Made by a program: the position numbers and the translations under genes. A stretch of DNA of 64,000 bases from Manihot esculenta (Eukaryota > Streptophyta > Magnoliopsida > Malpighiales > Euphorbiaceae): the NCBI RefSeq assembly GCF_001659605.2, contig NC_035162.2, positions 9,505,248-9,569,247 of the forward strand. The letters run 5' to 3'. A model generated the notes under the pieces. It was not told the DNA's origin. It saw nothing but the letters and a program-made list of their open reading frames with translations, and ran no database searches. Every line of letters starts with the position of its first letter. The first letter of the stretch is position 1. Shown piece after piece: positions 8,866 to 19,581 of the stretch.

Positions 8866-11800
8866 ATGAGAGGAACTCGTCGATCTGCACGATTGACTGG
8901 AGTACCACCTGAGGATGAGGGCATGAGCGCCCGTCCTCCAGCGTTGCCTAGGGCAATGTCTAGCAGGTCTAACAGGGAAAGAGCAGCGAGAGACCCTAGA
9001 AGGTCTTTAGATCTGGGAAGGAGCAGATCAGTTAGAGGGACAGTTCAGGGAGGCATGTCAGAGGATGTGGGAGATGACATGGATGTGGAGCAGAGGAGGG
9101 ATGGCAGTTTGGGGATGAGCATGTCAGAAGAGGGTATGGGAGAATCCCAAGGAGGCACCCAGGCCTCGGGATTTGTCCAGCCACCACAGTACCCACCCTA
9201 TTCACATAACCCCAGATATTCGATGGGAGGTACATCGGATTATCCTAGCTTCACCCCTTATCCCACACAGATGCCATACCCACCATACTACCCACCCTAC
9301 ACACAGTACCCCATGTACCCACCTCCACCATACTATCCAAATCCAGCAAACCCTACCCCAGGGGATGCTGCACCTCCTCCACCCCCAGCAGTACCAGAAA
9401 CCCAAATACCTCAACCTAGCTCATCTGGAGGGAGCAAGGTGAAGATGACCGACTACATGAAGTTGGGTGCTCCCCAATATGAAACAGGTGATGACCCGTT
9501 TGTATATCTGGAGAGGGTCAAGACCATTACAGATGAGATAGGGGCGGATGACAGTAGAGCCATTCAGATGGCTGGGTTCACCCTAAAATGCAAGAAGGCC
9601 CGTGAGTGGTTCAAGGCCTATGCGAAGCCAAGGGTGGACAGTCTTTCTTGGGAGGAGTTTGCAAACGAGTTTGCAGGATGGGCCTTCCCTGATAGCTCAA
9701 GGGAACAGAAAATGATAGAGTTTGAGCAGCTGAGGCAAACGGATGAAATGAGTATTGATGAGTACACCAACAGGTTCTTGGAGCTGTTGCCTTTTGCTGG
9801 GCAGAATCTGGATACAGACCAGAAAAAGTCAAGAAGGTACATCATGAAGCTCCACTCCAGGTATTCCTCCTTGATACAGTCGGCAGATAGAGAAAGCTTT
9901 CACGCCATAGTGGATATGGCTAGGAGGATGGAGGCTAGTGCTATCATTGAGGGCAAAGTTAAACAATCAGTAGCACAGCCTTCTGGTTCCAAGACCCCAG
10001 GTGGGGGAAGAGTGGACCCGGCATCCTTGAGTTCAGGCAGCAAGAGGTGGGGCACTACCTCCAGGAAATCAAAGAAGAGTAAATTCTGGAACAAGATCAA
10101 ATCAGGTCTGGGTTTGGGAAGTGGTTCGAGCTCTGGTGCGGATAATGCCGTATGTGCAAGGTGTGGCAAGCAACACTGGGGAGTGTGCCGGTTTGGGACG
10201 ACAGCCTGCTACAGATGTGGGCAAGAGGGACACCTGTCTCGGGAGTGTCCTAGGGCAGTTCATACGGCACAGCCTCAGCAGACAGCATCAGGTAGTGTGG
10301 CGCAGCCAGTAGCTCCAGCTGCTACACAGGCCAGTGGCAGAGGCAGAGGGAGAGGGTCAGCTTCTTCCTCAGCAGGGTTCAGAGGTGAAGGTCCATCAGC
10401 TCCAGCCAGGATCTTCACCATGACACAGCAGGAGGCTAACACATCCAACACCGTGGTGTCAGGTAATCTCATCATTGGGTGTTCCGATGTGTATGCATTA
10501 ATGGACCCGGGTGCATCTCATTCCTTTATTGCTCCGAGGGCAGTTGAGAGCTTAGGGTTGATGGTCTCTGGGTTGGAGTGTCCCCTATGGGTCAGTGGAC
10601 CCAAGTGTGACCCGTCAGTGGCAGTGTCAGTCTGCCAGTACAGTCCAGTTTTTATAGAGGGAAGATGCATGTCCGCCGACCTTGTGGTTCTAGAGTTGAC
10701 AGACTTTGACGTCATTCTAGGGATGGACTGGCTATCTACCCATGGTGCTACCTTGGACTGCAGGGACAAGGTAGTCAGGTTCAGAGATCAGAACGGGTCA
10801 GAGGTTGTCTTCAGAGGAGACAAGAGGGGTACGCCTAGAGGTCTGATATCGGCCCTACAGGCTCGAAGGCTGCTTAGGAAGGGATGTCAGGGGTATTTGG
10901 CTCATGTGAGAGAGCTAGACAGTCAGATTAGAGAGCCCGCCGCAGTGCCAGTGGTCAATGAGTTTTTAGATGTGTTCCCAGATGAGTTGCCAGGTTTACC
11001 ACCTGTTAGGGAGATAGAGTTCGAGATTGAATTGATGCCTGGAACTAGACCGATCTCTATCCCTCCCTACAGGATGGCACCAGCTGAGTTGAAAGAATTG
11101 AAAGAACAGTTGCAAGAGTTGGTAGACAAGGGCTTCATCCGACCGAGTACCTCACCCTGGGGTGCTCCAGTACTATTTGTGAGAAAGAAGGATGGATCCC
11201 TCAGGCTTTGTATCGACTACAGACAGTTGAACAAAGTCACTACCAAAAACAAGTACCCGTTGCCAAGGATCGATGATCTATTTGACCAGCTTGCAGGAGC
11301 TGGATGTTTCTCCAAGATAGATCTACGATCCGGGTATCACCAGTTAAGAATCAGAGAGGAAGATGTACCGAAGACAGCTTTCAGGACCAGATATGGGCAT
11401 TTTGAGTTCCTTGTGATGCCGTTCGGGTTAACTAACGCCCCTGCAGCATTCATGGATCTCATGAACAGAGTGTTTAGACCGTACCTGGACCACTTTGTTA
11501 TTGTCTTCATAGACGATATCTTAGTGTATTCCAGGAATGCAGAGGAGCATGCCCATCATCTGAGGATAGTTCTGCAGACCTTGAGGGAACATGGCTTGTA
11601 TGCCAAGTTCTCCAAGTGTGAGTTCTGGTTAAGGAGCATATCGTTCTTGGGGCATATAGTGTCAGAAAATGGAATAGAAGTGGACCCCAAGAAGGTTGAA
11701 GCGGTGACTAACTGGCCCAGACCCACCTCAGTGACAGAGATCAGAAGTTTCTTGGGTTTGGCTGGTTATTACAGGAGGTTCGTGCAGGACTTCTCCAAAA

Positions 11801-13849
11801 ATTGCAGCTCCTTTAACCAGATTAACCAGAAAGAATCAGAGGTTCGAGTGGACCGATCAGTGTGAAGAAAGCTTTGAGGAGCTCAAGAAGAGGTTGACTT
11901 CAGCACCGGTGTTAGCTCTGCCAAACAGCAATGAGGACTTCACAGTGTTCTGTGATGCATCCAGAGTAGGCTTGGGTTGTGTGCTAATGCAGAACGGGAG
12001 GGTGATAGCTTATGCTTCTAGACAGTTGAAGAGGCACGAGTTGAATTACCCCACACACGACCTCGAGATGGCAGCAGTTATCTTTGCACTCAAGATGTGG
12101 AGGCATTACCTCTATGGGGTAAAATGTGAGATCTTCACAGATCATAAGAGCCTGCAGCACATCTTGAGCCAGAGAGAGCTGAATTTGAGACAGAGGAGAT
12201 GGGTAGAACTGTTGAGTGACTATGATTGCAAGATCCAGTACCATCCGGGTAAGGCTAATGTAGTAGCTGATGCCTTAAGCCGGAAATCACTTGGCAGTCT
12301 ATCCCACATTCTAGCAGAGAGGAGACCGGTGGTGAAGGAGTTTTACAAGCTCATGGAGGAAGGTCTACAGTTGGAGTTGTCTGGTACATGTGCTTTAATA
12401 GCCCAGATGAAAGTGACACCTGTGTTTCTGGAGCAGGTGGCTCAGAAACAGCACGAGGACCCAGAGTTAGTGAAAATTGCCAGGACTGTTCAGTCAGGCA
12501 AAAGTGAAGAGTTCAGATTCGATGATAAGGGGATCCTCCGCTATGGGAACAGACTGTGTGTACCAGATGACATAGGGCTAAAAGGAGACATTATGAGAGA
12601 AGCTCATAATGCGAGATACAGTATTCACCCTGGAGCCACCAAGATGTATCAAGATCTGAAAAGAGTGTATTGGTGGCCAACTATGAAGAGGGAAGTGGCA
12701 CAGTTCGTGTCAGCCTGCGAAGTGTGTCAGAGGGTGAAGCTGGAACATCAGAAGCCGGCTGGAATGCTTAACCCACTGCCGATTCCAGAGTGGAAATGGG
12801 AGAATATCGCCATGGATTTTGTAGTGGGGTTACCGGCAACATCCAACAGACTAGACTCCATATGGGTGATTGTGGACAGACTCACTAAATCTGCTCACTT
12901 CATTCCAGTGAGGAGCAACTACTCTGTGGATAAGTTAGCGCAGGTCTACGTGGATGAGGTAGTAAGGCTGCATGGGGTCCCAGTGTCTATAGTATCAGAT
13001 AGAGGGCCCCAGTTCACCTCCAGGTTTTGGCGGAGTCTGCAGAGTGCTATGGGTACCAGGTTAGATTTCAGTACTGCCTTCCATCCCCAGACTGATGGAC
13101 AGTCAGAGAGGACCATTCAGACAATTGAGGATATGCTCCGAATGTGTGTGCTAGATTTTGGCGGTTCTTGGAGGCAACATCTACCCTTGGTGGAGTTTGC
13201 CTACAATAACAGCTATCATGCTAGCATAGGGATGGCCCCATATGAAGCTTTGTATGGGAGGAAGTGCAGGTCACCTGTTTGCTGGGAAGAGGTTGGAGAG
13301 AGGTCCTTAGCAGGGCCTGAGCTAGTAGAGATCACCAGCAGGGTGGTGCCCATGATCAGAGAAAGGATCAAGACTGCTGCAAGCAGACAGAAGAGTTATG
13401 CAGACATCCGCAGGAAACAGGTAGAGTTTCAGGAGGGGGATCTAGTGTTGCTCAAAGTGTCTCCAATGAAAGGGGTGGTTCGGTTTGGTAAGAAAGGTAA
13501 GCTAGCTCCACGGTACATCGGACCCTTTGAGGTCTTGCAAAAGGTTGGGAATGTATCGTACAAGCTGGACTTGCCTGCTTCCATGGAGAGAATCCATCCG
13601 GTTTTCCATGTTTCTATGTTACGGAAATTCGTGTCAGATCCGAGCAAGGTTCTTAGTGAGCCTGATGTGGAGATCCAAGAGGATCTCACTTATGTAGAGC
13701 AGCCAGTGCGGATTCTTGACACACAGATCAGAAGGTTGAGGAACAAGGAAATCCCGATGGTGAAAGTCCTTTGGAACCACCACAACATCGAAGAGTGTAC
13801 CTGGGAGACACGGGAGTCTATGCTCCAACAATATCCCCATCTCTTTTAA
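8866..13849 (+). pseudogene. Element B gag-pol polyprotein with one frameshift
   Basis: Two abutting frames (8866-11865 and 11894-13849) together give a polyprotein of about 1,660 residues, normal for Tekay elements. In order: a basic N-terminus, a Pro/Tyr-rich stretch (residues about 105-165), the capsid region (about 190-330), the zinc knuckle [14 protein letters not shown] (near 10207), the protease motif DPGAS (near 10503), RT with FIDD (near 11507), RNase H with FCDAS (near 11948), the integrase HHCC domain (about 12600-12740), the integrase core (MDF, SDRGPQF, a Glu in QSERTIQ), and a chromodomain-like tail. The break is one surplus A in the five-A run at 11797-11801, just after RT. The ATG at 8866 follows a poly-T tract and matches the start used by element C. 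Apart from the slip the frame is clean, as expected of a young copy. Confidence 0.93.
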
Positions 13850-13921
13850 GGTTAGTCCCTGTGTGTTTTATGGATTTTGTATGTTATGATTGTTGTGTAT
13901 GCTATACATGTACTAGTTGAG

Positions 13922-13958
13922 GAACATTCGGGGACGAATGTTCTTAAGGGGGGGAGAA
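13922..13958 (+). other. Stem-loop plus polypurine tract of element B
   Basis: GAACATTCG (13922-13930), loop GGGA, then CGAATGTTC (13935-13943) form a perfect 9-bp stem. Two bases later comes the polypurine tract AAGGGGGGGAGAA (13946-13958), which touches the 3' LTR. The tract primes plus-strand DNA synthesis. The stem-loop is also present in C and D. Confidence 0.85.
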
Positions 13959-16212
13959 TGTAATACCCGGCTAGACTCCGGTATCGGAATTCCTACCGTC
14001 CGGTGGAATCTCGGATGTCGGAAACCTCTAGAAGGGTAAAAGCATGTTTTATAAAATGTTTTCATGTTTTTAATATTTTTAAGTATGACTTTAAATGAGT
14101 TTTTGCATGAAAATTCTTTAAGGAAAAACCCAGGTTCGGCCGCCGAAAGACAAGTTCGGCCGCCGAACATGCATGTGATTAGGAGGCACGTTAGGCCCCC
14201 GAAAGCATGAGTGAGGGAAGTGCAGGTTCGGCCGCCGAACCTTATGTTCGGCCGCCGAACATTGCATGGATACGGAGGCACATTCGGCCCCCGAACGTGG
14301 CCTGGCCAGCCACATATAAAAGGGTCCCTTTGGTCCGCACGGGTGAGCTTTTTCTCTCCCATTGTCGGCCAAGGTGAGTCTCCGCCGCTCCTCCCTCAAT
14401 CTTGAGTGTTTTCCCTAGATCTTTCATGGTTTTCACGAGTTTTAACTTCTATTTTGAAGATTTGTGAGCTAAGAACAAGTTTTGGGTGCTTGGAGGTTCA
14501 AGGAGCTCAATCTCTTCATCTCCAAGCTAGGATCGTCTTCCCTCTCGTTTCTTCAAGAGGTAAGCTCGGATCCACCCTTATTATGCGTTTTAAACAAGTT
14601 TTATGAAGTTTTAAGGGGTAGAATGCATGTTAGGGTATATGTTGAGCTTATGAGTTTTTGATGCTTTAATGAACAATGTGACTTGATTGTGTGTATTTGG
14701 AGTGTTGTAGATGGGGTATATGTTTGTTTGAGGCCCCTAGGAGCTTGTATGCATGTTTTGGTTAAGTCATATACATGATTTATGGTTTTGGAGGCAGGAG
14801 GTTCATTTGAACCAAGTTTCTGCCCGTTTGGCAGAAACCAGGTTCGGCAGCCGAAGGAAGTTTCGGCCTCCGAACCCCTCTTGTGGAGGCAGCATTCGGC
14901 TGCCGAAGGTGTCCCCGAAAAGAGACTTTCGTCTCTGTCTGGCACTTTCGGCCGCCGAAGGTGCCGCCGAACCTGCCTGACTTTCGTCTCTGTCTGGGAC
15001 TTTCGGCCGCCGAACCTGCCGCCGAAAGTGCCCTGTCCAGCCATTTCATGCATATTTTCCTATGAGCTTTTCATGATGTTTTAGGGGGTTTTTGGGGAGT
15101 ATATTAGAGTCTTGTTTAAGTATGTTGGGTCCCTCATTTGAGTCCACCTGTGTAGGTTCGGACCCGAGGAACCGAGGACCCCAGCAGTGATAGCTGCTTC
15201 AGAGTATTGTCAGAGCTAGCCAGAGGTGAGTGGAATGAACCTAAATTTTTAATTAATGAAATGTGAATTTTGAGCATGACCCATGCATCATGAATGCCAT
15301 GTGAATATAATAGGTTGCTTGCATTAGTTCACGAATATGTTGCATTGCATACTTGATGATGATGTGGATGGGTATTGAATGATCCTTTAGTCCTTGATAT
15401 GTTATGATGAGACATGGTATGGTATGTTTGCCGGTTGACCCATTCTACGTCCCGGCCAGAATAAGAGAAAGACCAGGTTGACCCATTCTACGTCCCTGGC
15501 ATATTGGAATGTTATGTTATGTATGTTATGTAAGAGAAAGACCGGTTGACCCATTCTACGTCCCGGCACTTTGGATTGTAGAGGACTAGAGGTGACGATA
15601 CCATCCTTATGTGATTTGTTTGTGATGTGTTGCATTTCATGTGAGCATGAAACTTTAATATAATGTTTTTCTCTATTCTGCTCACTGGGCTTTCTAGCTC
15701 ACCCCTCTCCCCTAACCCCAGATGTGCAGGTACAGGGTAGATCAGAAGGTTAGCCAGAGTACTGAAGAGATGTGATGTAATAGTTAGAATGTGGACATGA
15801 CAAATGTTTTGATGTAATGTCAAAGTATTGAACAGTTATGTAATGTTATGTATGATATTGAGGATTAGAAATGTGCTTGACCCTATATGTACAGTTGTCC
15901 CTCTTATATACATGATCTATAGAGATGTTTATGAGTTATGATCTTATGTTAGTCCAAGCTTTATATATGATGAGACACCCCATTGGAGCATATGATGAGG
16001 ACTCCAGTGGAGGTTTATGTTTATAGTTATGTGCATGCACAGGTTGAGCTTGGAAAAGAAAGAAAAATGTTTACAGTTTTATGTATGCTGTTGATCATGT
16101 ATGGGACTATACAGGTATACAGGTTGTATGTCAGGCTTGCTACGGGTCCCGACGGCCTTACGCCGATCTGGATCCTAGCGCCGGTAGCGGTCCGGATTTT
16201 CGGGTCGTTACA
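13959..16212 (+). repeat. 3' LTR of element B
   Basis: 2254 bp, the same as the 5' LTR except for about three substitutions (for example GGCCTCC at about 14867 and CCCGACGG at about 16150) and one fewer 20-bp palindrome unit at about 14240. Confidence 0.95.
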
Positions 16213-17301
16213 AGTGATATGTCTTCTGTTATGGTTGTGGTGGACCGATTCTCCAAGTACGCGGTGTTTATTCCTGCCCCTTCTGCCTGTCCGTCTGATG
16301 TTGCTGCTGACTTGTTTTATAAAAATGTGGTAAAGTACTTTGGCTTGCCAAGAGACATTGTGAGTGACCGAGATGCACGGTTCACTGGGCGATTCTGGAC
16401 TGCTCTATTCAACATGATGGGGACGGAGTTGAAATTCTCCACTGCCAATCATCCCCAAACTGATGGGCAGACTGAGAGAATCAATGGGTTGCTTGAGGAG
16501 TACCTTAGGCACTATGTGAGTGCGAGTCAAAGGAATTGGTTGGAACTGCTGGATAGTGCACAATTTTGTTACAATTTGCACAAATCTTCTTCTACAGAAG
16601 CGAGTCCATTTGAACTTGTTCTGGGGCATCAGCCCAACACTCCTGTGGAGATGGCAAAACCGGGGGCTGGTGGCAAGTGTCCTGCTGCGTATAAGTTCGC
16701 CAAAGGCAGACAGGAGTTACTGGAGGAAGCTGGTGACAGCCTGAGGAAAGCCTCGAGGAGAATGAAGAAATATGCAGATAGGAGAAGAAGGGACGTGGAG
16801 TTCGACATTGGTGAAAAGGTGTTGCTGAAGTTGACTCCGCAGATTTGGAAGAAGATAAGCAGTAAAACTGTACATAGGGGATTGATCCCTAAGTACGATG
16901 GGCCATTTGAAATTGTGGCCAAGGTGGGTAAGGTTGCCTACAAGCTGAAGTTGCCTGAAAGATTGAAAGTTCATCCAACTTTCCATGTGAGTTTCCTTAA
17001 GAAGTTTCACGAGGATGTCGCTGAATCTTCAAGGAGCCAAGCGAAGAGAGCTCCGCCGGTTGTGAGGAAACAGTTCGATGATCAGATTGGGGAGATTCTG
17101 GATCATAGGACACTGGGGCAAAGCAAAAAGAATAGGAGAACAGAGTTCCTTATTCAATGGAAGGACAAGCCAGTTTCAGAAGCTACTTGGGAAAGAGATA
17201 CAACCTTGTGGCAGTTTGAAGAGCAAATAGAGGATTATTTGCAAGCCCTACCAACGAGGACGTTGGCTTCTTTTGGTGGGGGTGGTTTGTTAGACCCTTG
17301 A
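16213..17301 (+). pseudogene. Element A gag-pol, 3' part (integrase core and chromodomain)
   Basis: This resumes the element A integrase after the AGTGA duplication, in the same frame as 6319. It carries the integrase core residues (VVVDRFSK, SDRDARFTGRFW, HPQTDGQTERINGLLEE), a GPF-like C-terminal region (YDGPFEIVAKVGKVAYKLKL) and a chromodomain-like end (LIQWKDKPVSEATWERD, about 17150-17200). No stop interrupts this part. The stop TGA at 17299-17301 lies inside the 3' LTR, and the Gly-rich last residues are encoded by the polypurine tract itself. Confidence 0.9.
17272..17287 (+). other. Polypurine tract of element A, inside coding sequence
   Basis: TTTGGTGGGGGTGGTT directly precedes the 3' LTR. 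It is G-rich with a few T, and it is read as coding sequence (Phe-Gly-Gly-Gly-Gly) by the gag-pol frame. Confidence 0.75.
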
Positions 17302-18057
17302 GCCGGTTGGCTTGAGTTGGGGTGAAATTGGGCCTTGATTTCACCACAACTGGGAGTGTGCAGGGGTGCACTCAATTGGCAAGGCTGTATGCTTGGGCAG
17401 GCTGGTGGACTGCTGGGTGCAAGGGCTGGACTTCGGGTGTCGGTTCGGTCCATCATGTGGGATGCTGCTACAGTCGGGATTGGAAGTTGCTGAATGCAAA
17501 GGAGTGGCCTACAAACGTGGGGAAGTGATGCTAGAGTGGGGCATGATCTCCCATGAAGAGTAGTGGCCATGTTCTCCCATAATGGGAAGTGGGTAGTTAT
17601 AACTCCCATGATCATTAGTTGGCGGTTATATAACTTCCATGATGAGTAGTGGGTAGTTATATAACTTCCATGATGAGTAGTGGGCGGATTTTACTCCTTA
17701 GTGGTTGGGGGTGTCAACCACAACTTCTTGTAGGCTGTTGATGTATCCTATATATACTCATGCATATGTAAATGTGTGGGGTTGGCTAGAGAGAGCTAAA
17801 AAGAGAGCACTGCTAGAACGTTTTGGGAGAGTTCTGTGAGAGGTGTCTCTTGTATTGTTTCCTTTTAGTGAATGAAAGGTTGGGAAAGTTATTTCCTGTA
17901 AATACTGTTGTCTTGCACTTTGTTGGTTGAGATTTTGTGCCTTTCGAACCTCACTTTGTGAGATTGTGTGGCTGAGCCAAGTGGGATCTCTTGGTTGCCT
18001 AGCAGGTTTCTGAGTGATTGTTCCGCTGCGTGTGTTTCGACTTAGAACCCTGTGACA
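17288..18057 (+). repeat. 3' LTR of element A
   Basis: 770 bp, with about six substitutions against the 5' LTR and one 29-bp subrepeat fewer. It ends CTGTGACA, followed by the ATAAG duplication. Confidence 0.95.
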
Positions 18058-18062
18058 ATAAG

Positions 18063-19122
18063 GTTCTACTCTTTGAGAAAAAAAAAAGGGTTCAACTCAA
18101 TAGACCTAGAGTTTTGGTCTGTAGAGGCTTTGTCTATTGGGCATGTGTTGTATTTATTCTTTAGAACTGGGCTTTTCTAGTCCATATGTCCTTGAGTTGA
18201 AGCATTAGGCTAATGTGGCCTTGCTACGAACATGGGATTAGCACCAACTGGCGGCGATGTCTTATCATATACTTCATCTCTCCTTTCACGCAGATGCACA
18301 GAGCTCTTAGTTCTCTATCTTGTTACTTACAACAAGCATTAGTTATGTTGAGAAAATTCTATCCTTGTATTTCTCCGCCCAAGGGCCGAGCTATATATGT
18401 CCATTAATTAAAACGTTACTCTACAAAATATGTAAATACTGAGCTGGAAGGACGACCATTTGTCAGAGTAATGCAGCTACTGGGACACATCCATAGATTT
18501 AAAAAATTTCTAATCTATTAGTATTCTGATACATTTCATAATGCTATGTAAATGATTTTTATATATTATAAACAAAAGAAACATTATATCTTTAATTCTA
18601 ATAATAATGAACTGATTTATTATATATTGTAGAGGGCAATAAATTTATTTTTTTAATCATATAGTATATTATATATGCCATGATATCCATAAAATAATGT
18701 TATAATATATGAATTTTATAATTATATATAAATTTTAACTTAATAACTATAATTAATAATATATCAATATAAAATTGACTCGGCAATCGTGCAGGACGGG
18801 CGCACATTTTGATTTTTCTTTTCTTTCCAAGGGTGGTTACTTGAAGTTACGCAGCAGTGTATTTCTAGCGTCTTAATGTGAAGATTTGGGAGGGCTGCCT
18901 ATTGTGGCGTATATTGCGCACCACAGGGGGGAAAAACCTCCTCCTTTGCGGTACACATGCAGTTCTCTAATTTGTACTATCAGATTTTAATTAAAATCCA
19001 CCTCAGCGCTCCCTTTGTATACATGCAATAGAAGCAGGCTAGACACCGCCACCCTCTCCTCCTCCTATTGCCACCATCACCACCCTCCAAGAACTAGAAA
19101 CACACTTTAACATTATAAAGAG
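18063..19122. other. Intergenic DNA and 5' flank of COPT copy 2
   Basis: No gene is supported from 18063 to about 18950. It includes a ten-A run near 18081 and AT-rich DNA at 18480-18780. From about 18957 the sequence is homologous to the start of the window (TACTATCAGATTTTAATTAA, GAAGCAGGCTAGA), so the promoter was duplicated together with the gene. GTATAC at about 19017 replaces the TATATA of copy 1. Confidence 0.6.
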
Positions 19123-19581
19123 ATGGATCATGACATGGGAGGCATGGGTCAAGCCATGAACAACTTCAACGCCACAGGATGGATGACCATGACCCACCAT
19201 ATGATGACGCACATGACCTTCTTCTGGGGTAAGAATGCTGAAATTCTCTTCGATGGCTGGCCTGGAACCAGAACCGGCATGTACGTTTTAGCCTTGATAT
19301 CCGTTTTTTTCTTTGCTTTTCTTGTTGAGTGGCTCTCCCACTGCCAATTGATCAAGCCTGGCTCCACCCACCTGGCTGCCGGTTTAATCCAGACTTTCTT
19401 GCACGCTCTCCGTATTGGTTTGGCCTACCTCGTCATGTTGGCTGTTATGTCCTTTAATGTTGGTGTTTTCCTGGTGGCGGTGGCCGGTCATACTCTTGGG
19501 TTCTTGTTCTTTGGGAGTAGGGTTTTCAAGGAATCGCCACCCCCCGCAAAAACTTACGATCTTCCTCCTATGAGTTGTTGA
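19123..19581 (+). CDS. CTR/COPT-family copper transporter, copy 2
   Basis: A 152-residue protein, nearly identical to copy 1: two residues shorter in the Met/His-rich tail (THHMMTHM), with scattered changes such as G20W, A62S and K139E. It keeps the three membrane segments, the TM2 MxxxM motif (MLAVM) and the TM3 GxxxG motif (GHTLG), so it should form the same trimeric Cu(I) pore. Single exon, same start context (AAAGAGATGGATCATG). Flanks on both sides are homologous to copy 1, so this is a tandem duplicate. Both copies look intact; promoter differences (TATA to GTATAC) could alter expression. Confidence 0.93.
   Translation: MDHDMGGMGQAMNNFNATGWMTMTHHMMTHMTFFWGKNAEILFDGWPGTRTGMYVLALISVFFFAFLVEWLSHCQLIKPGSTHLAAGLIQTFLHALRIGLAYLVMLAVMSFNVGVFLVAVAGHTLGFLFFGSRVFKESPPPAKTYDLPPMSC

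Larger units (their letters stand above)
6320..16212 (+). mobile_element. Element B: Tekay/Del-type Ty3/gypsy chromovirus nested in A
   Basis: A full-length 9.9-kb element with LTRs at 6320-8593 and 13959-16212, starting TGTAATACCC and ending GTCGTTACA. It is flanked by the 5-bp duplication AGTGA (6315-6319 and 16213-16217). The long LTRs, the tRNA-Met primer site, the single gag-pol frame with one CCHC zinc knuckle, and the chromodomain-like C-terminus ending in QQYPHLF fit the Tekay/Del clade. The LTRs differ by about three substitutions plus one 20-bp tandem copy, so insertion is very recent. A single-base insertion in a run of A at 11797-11801 breaks the polyprotein. Confidence 0.96.
2078..18057 (+). 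mobile_element. Element A: Ty3/gypsy chromovirus, split by element B
   Basis: A full-length LTR retrotransposon bounded by TG...CA LTRs (2078-2876 and 17288-18057) and flanked by the 5-bp target duplication ATAAG (2073-2077 and 18058-18062). It has a tRNA-Met type primer site, gag-protease-RT-RNase H-integrase order, and a chromodomain-like C-terminus, which places it among plant chromoviruses. The Gag zinc knuckle (CFLCNGPHRARDC) and domain style suggest the Galadriel clade, from memory only. Element B (6320-16212) sits inside the integrase. Without B the element would be about 6.1 kb. The LTRs differ by about six substitutions in 770 bp plus one 29-bp length change in a subrepeat, making A one of the older insertions here. 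It lies between the two COPT copies. Confidence 0.95.

Noticed and set aside
16081..16212. Start of an integrase gene at 16081
   Set aside because: The first 44 codons of that open frame are B LTR; true element A coding resumes after the AGTGA duplication.
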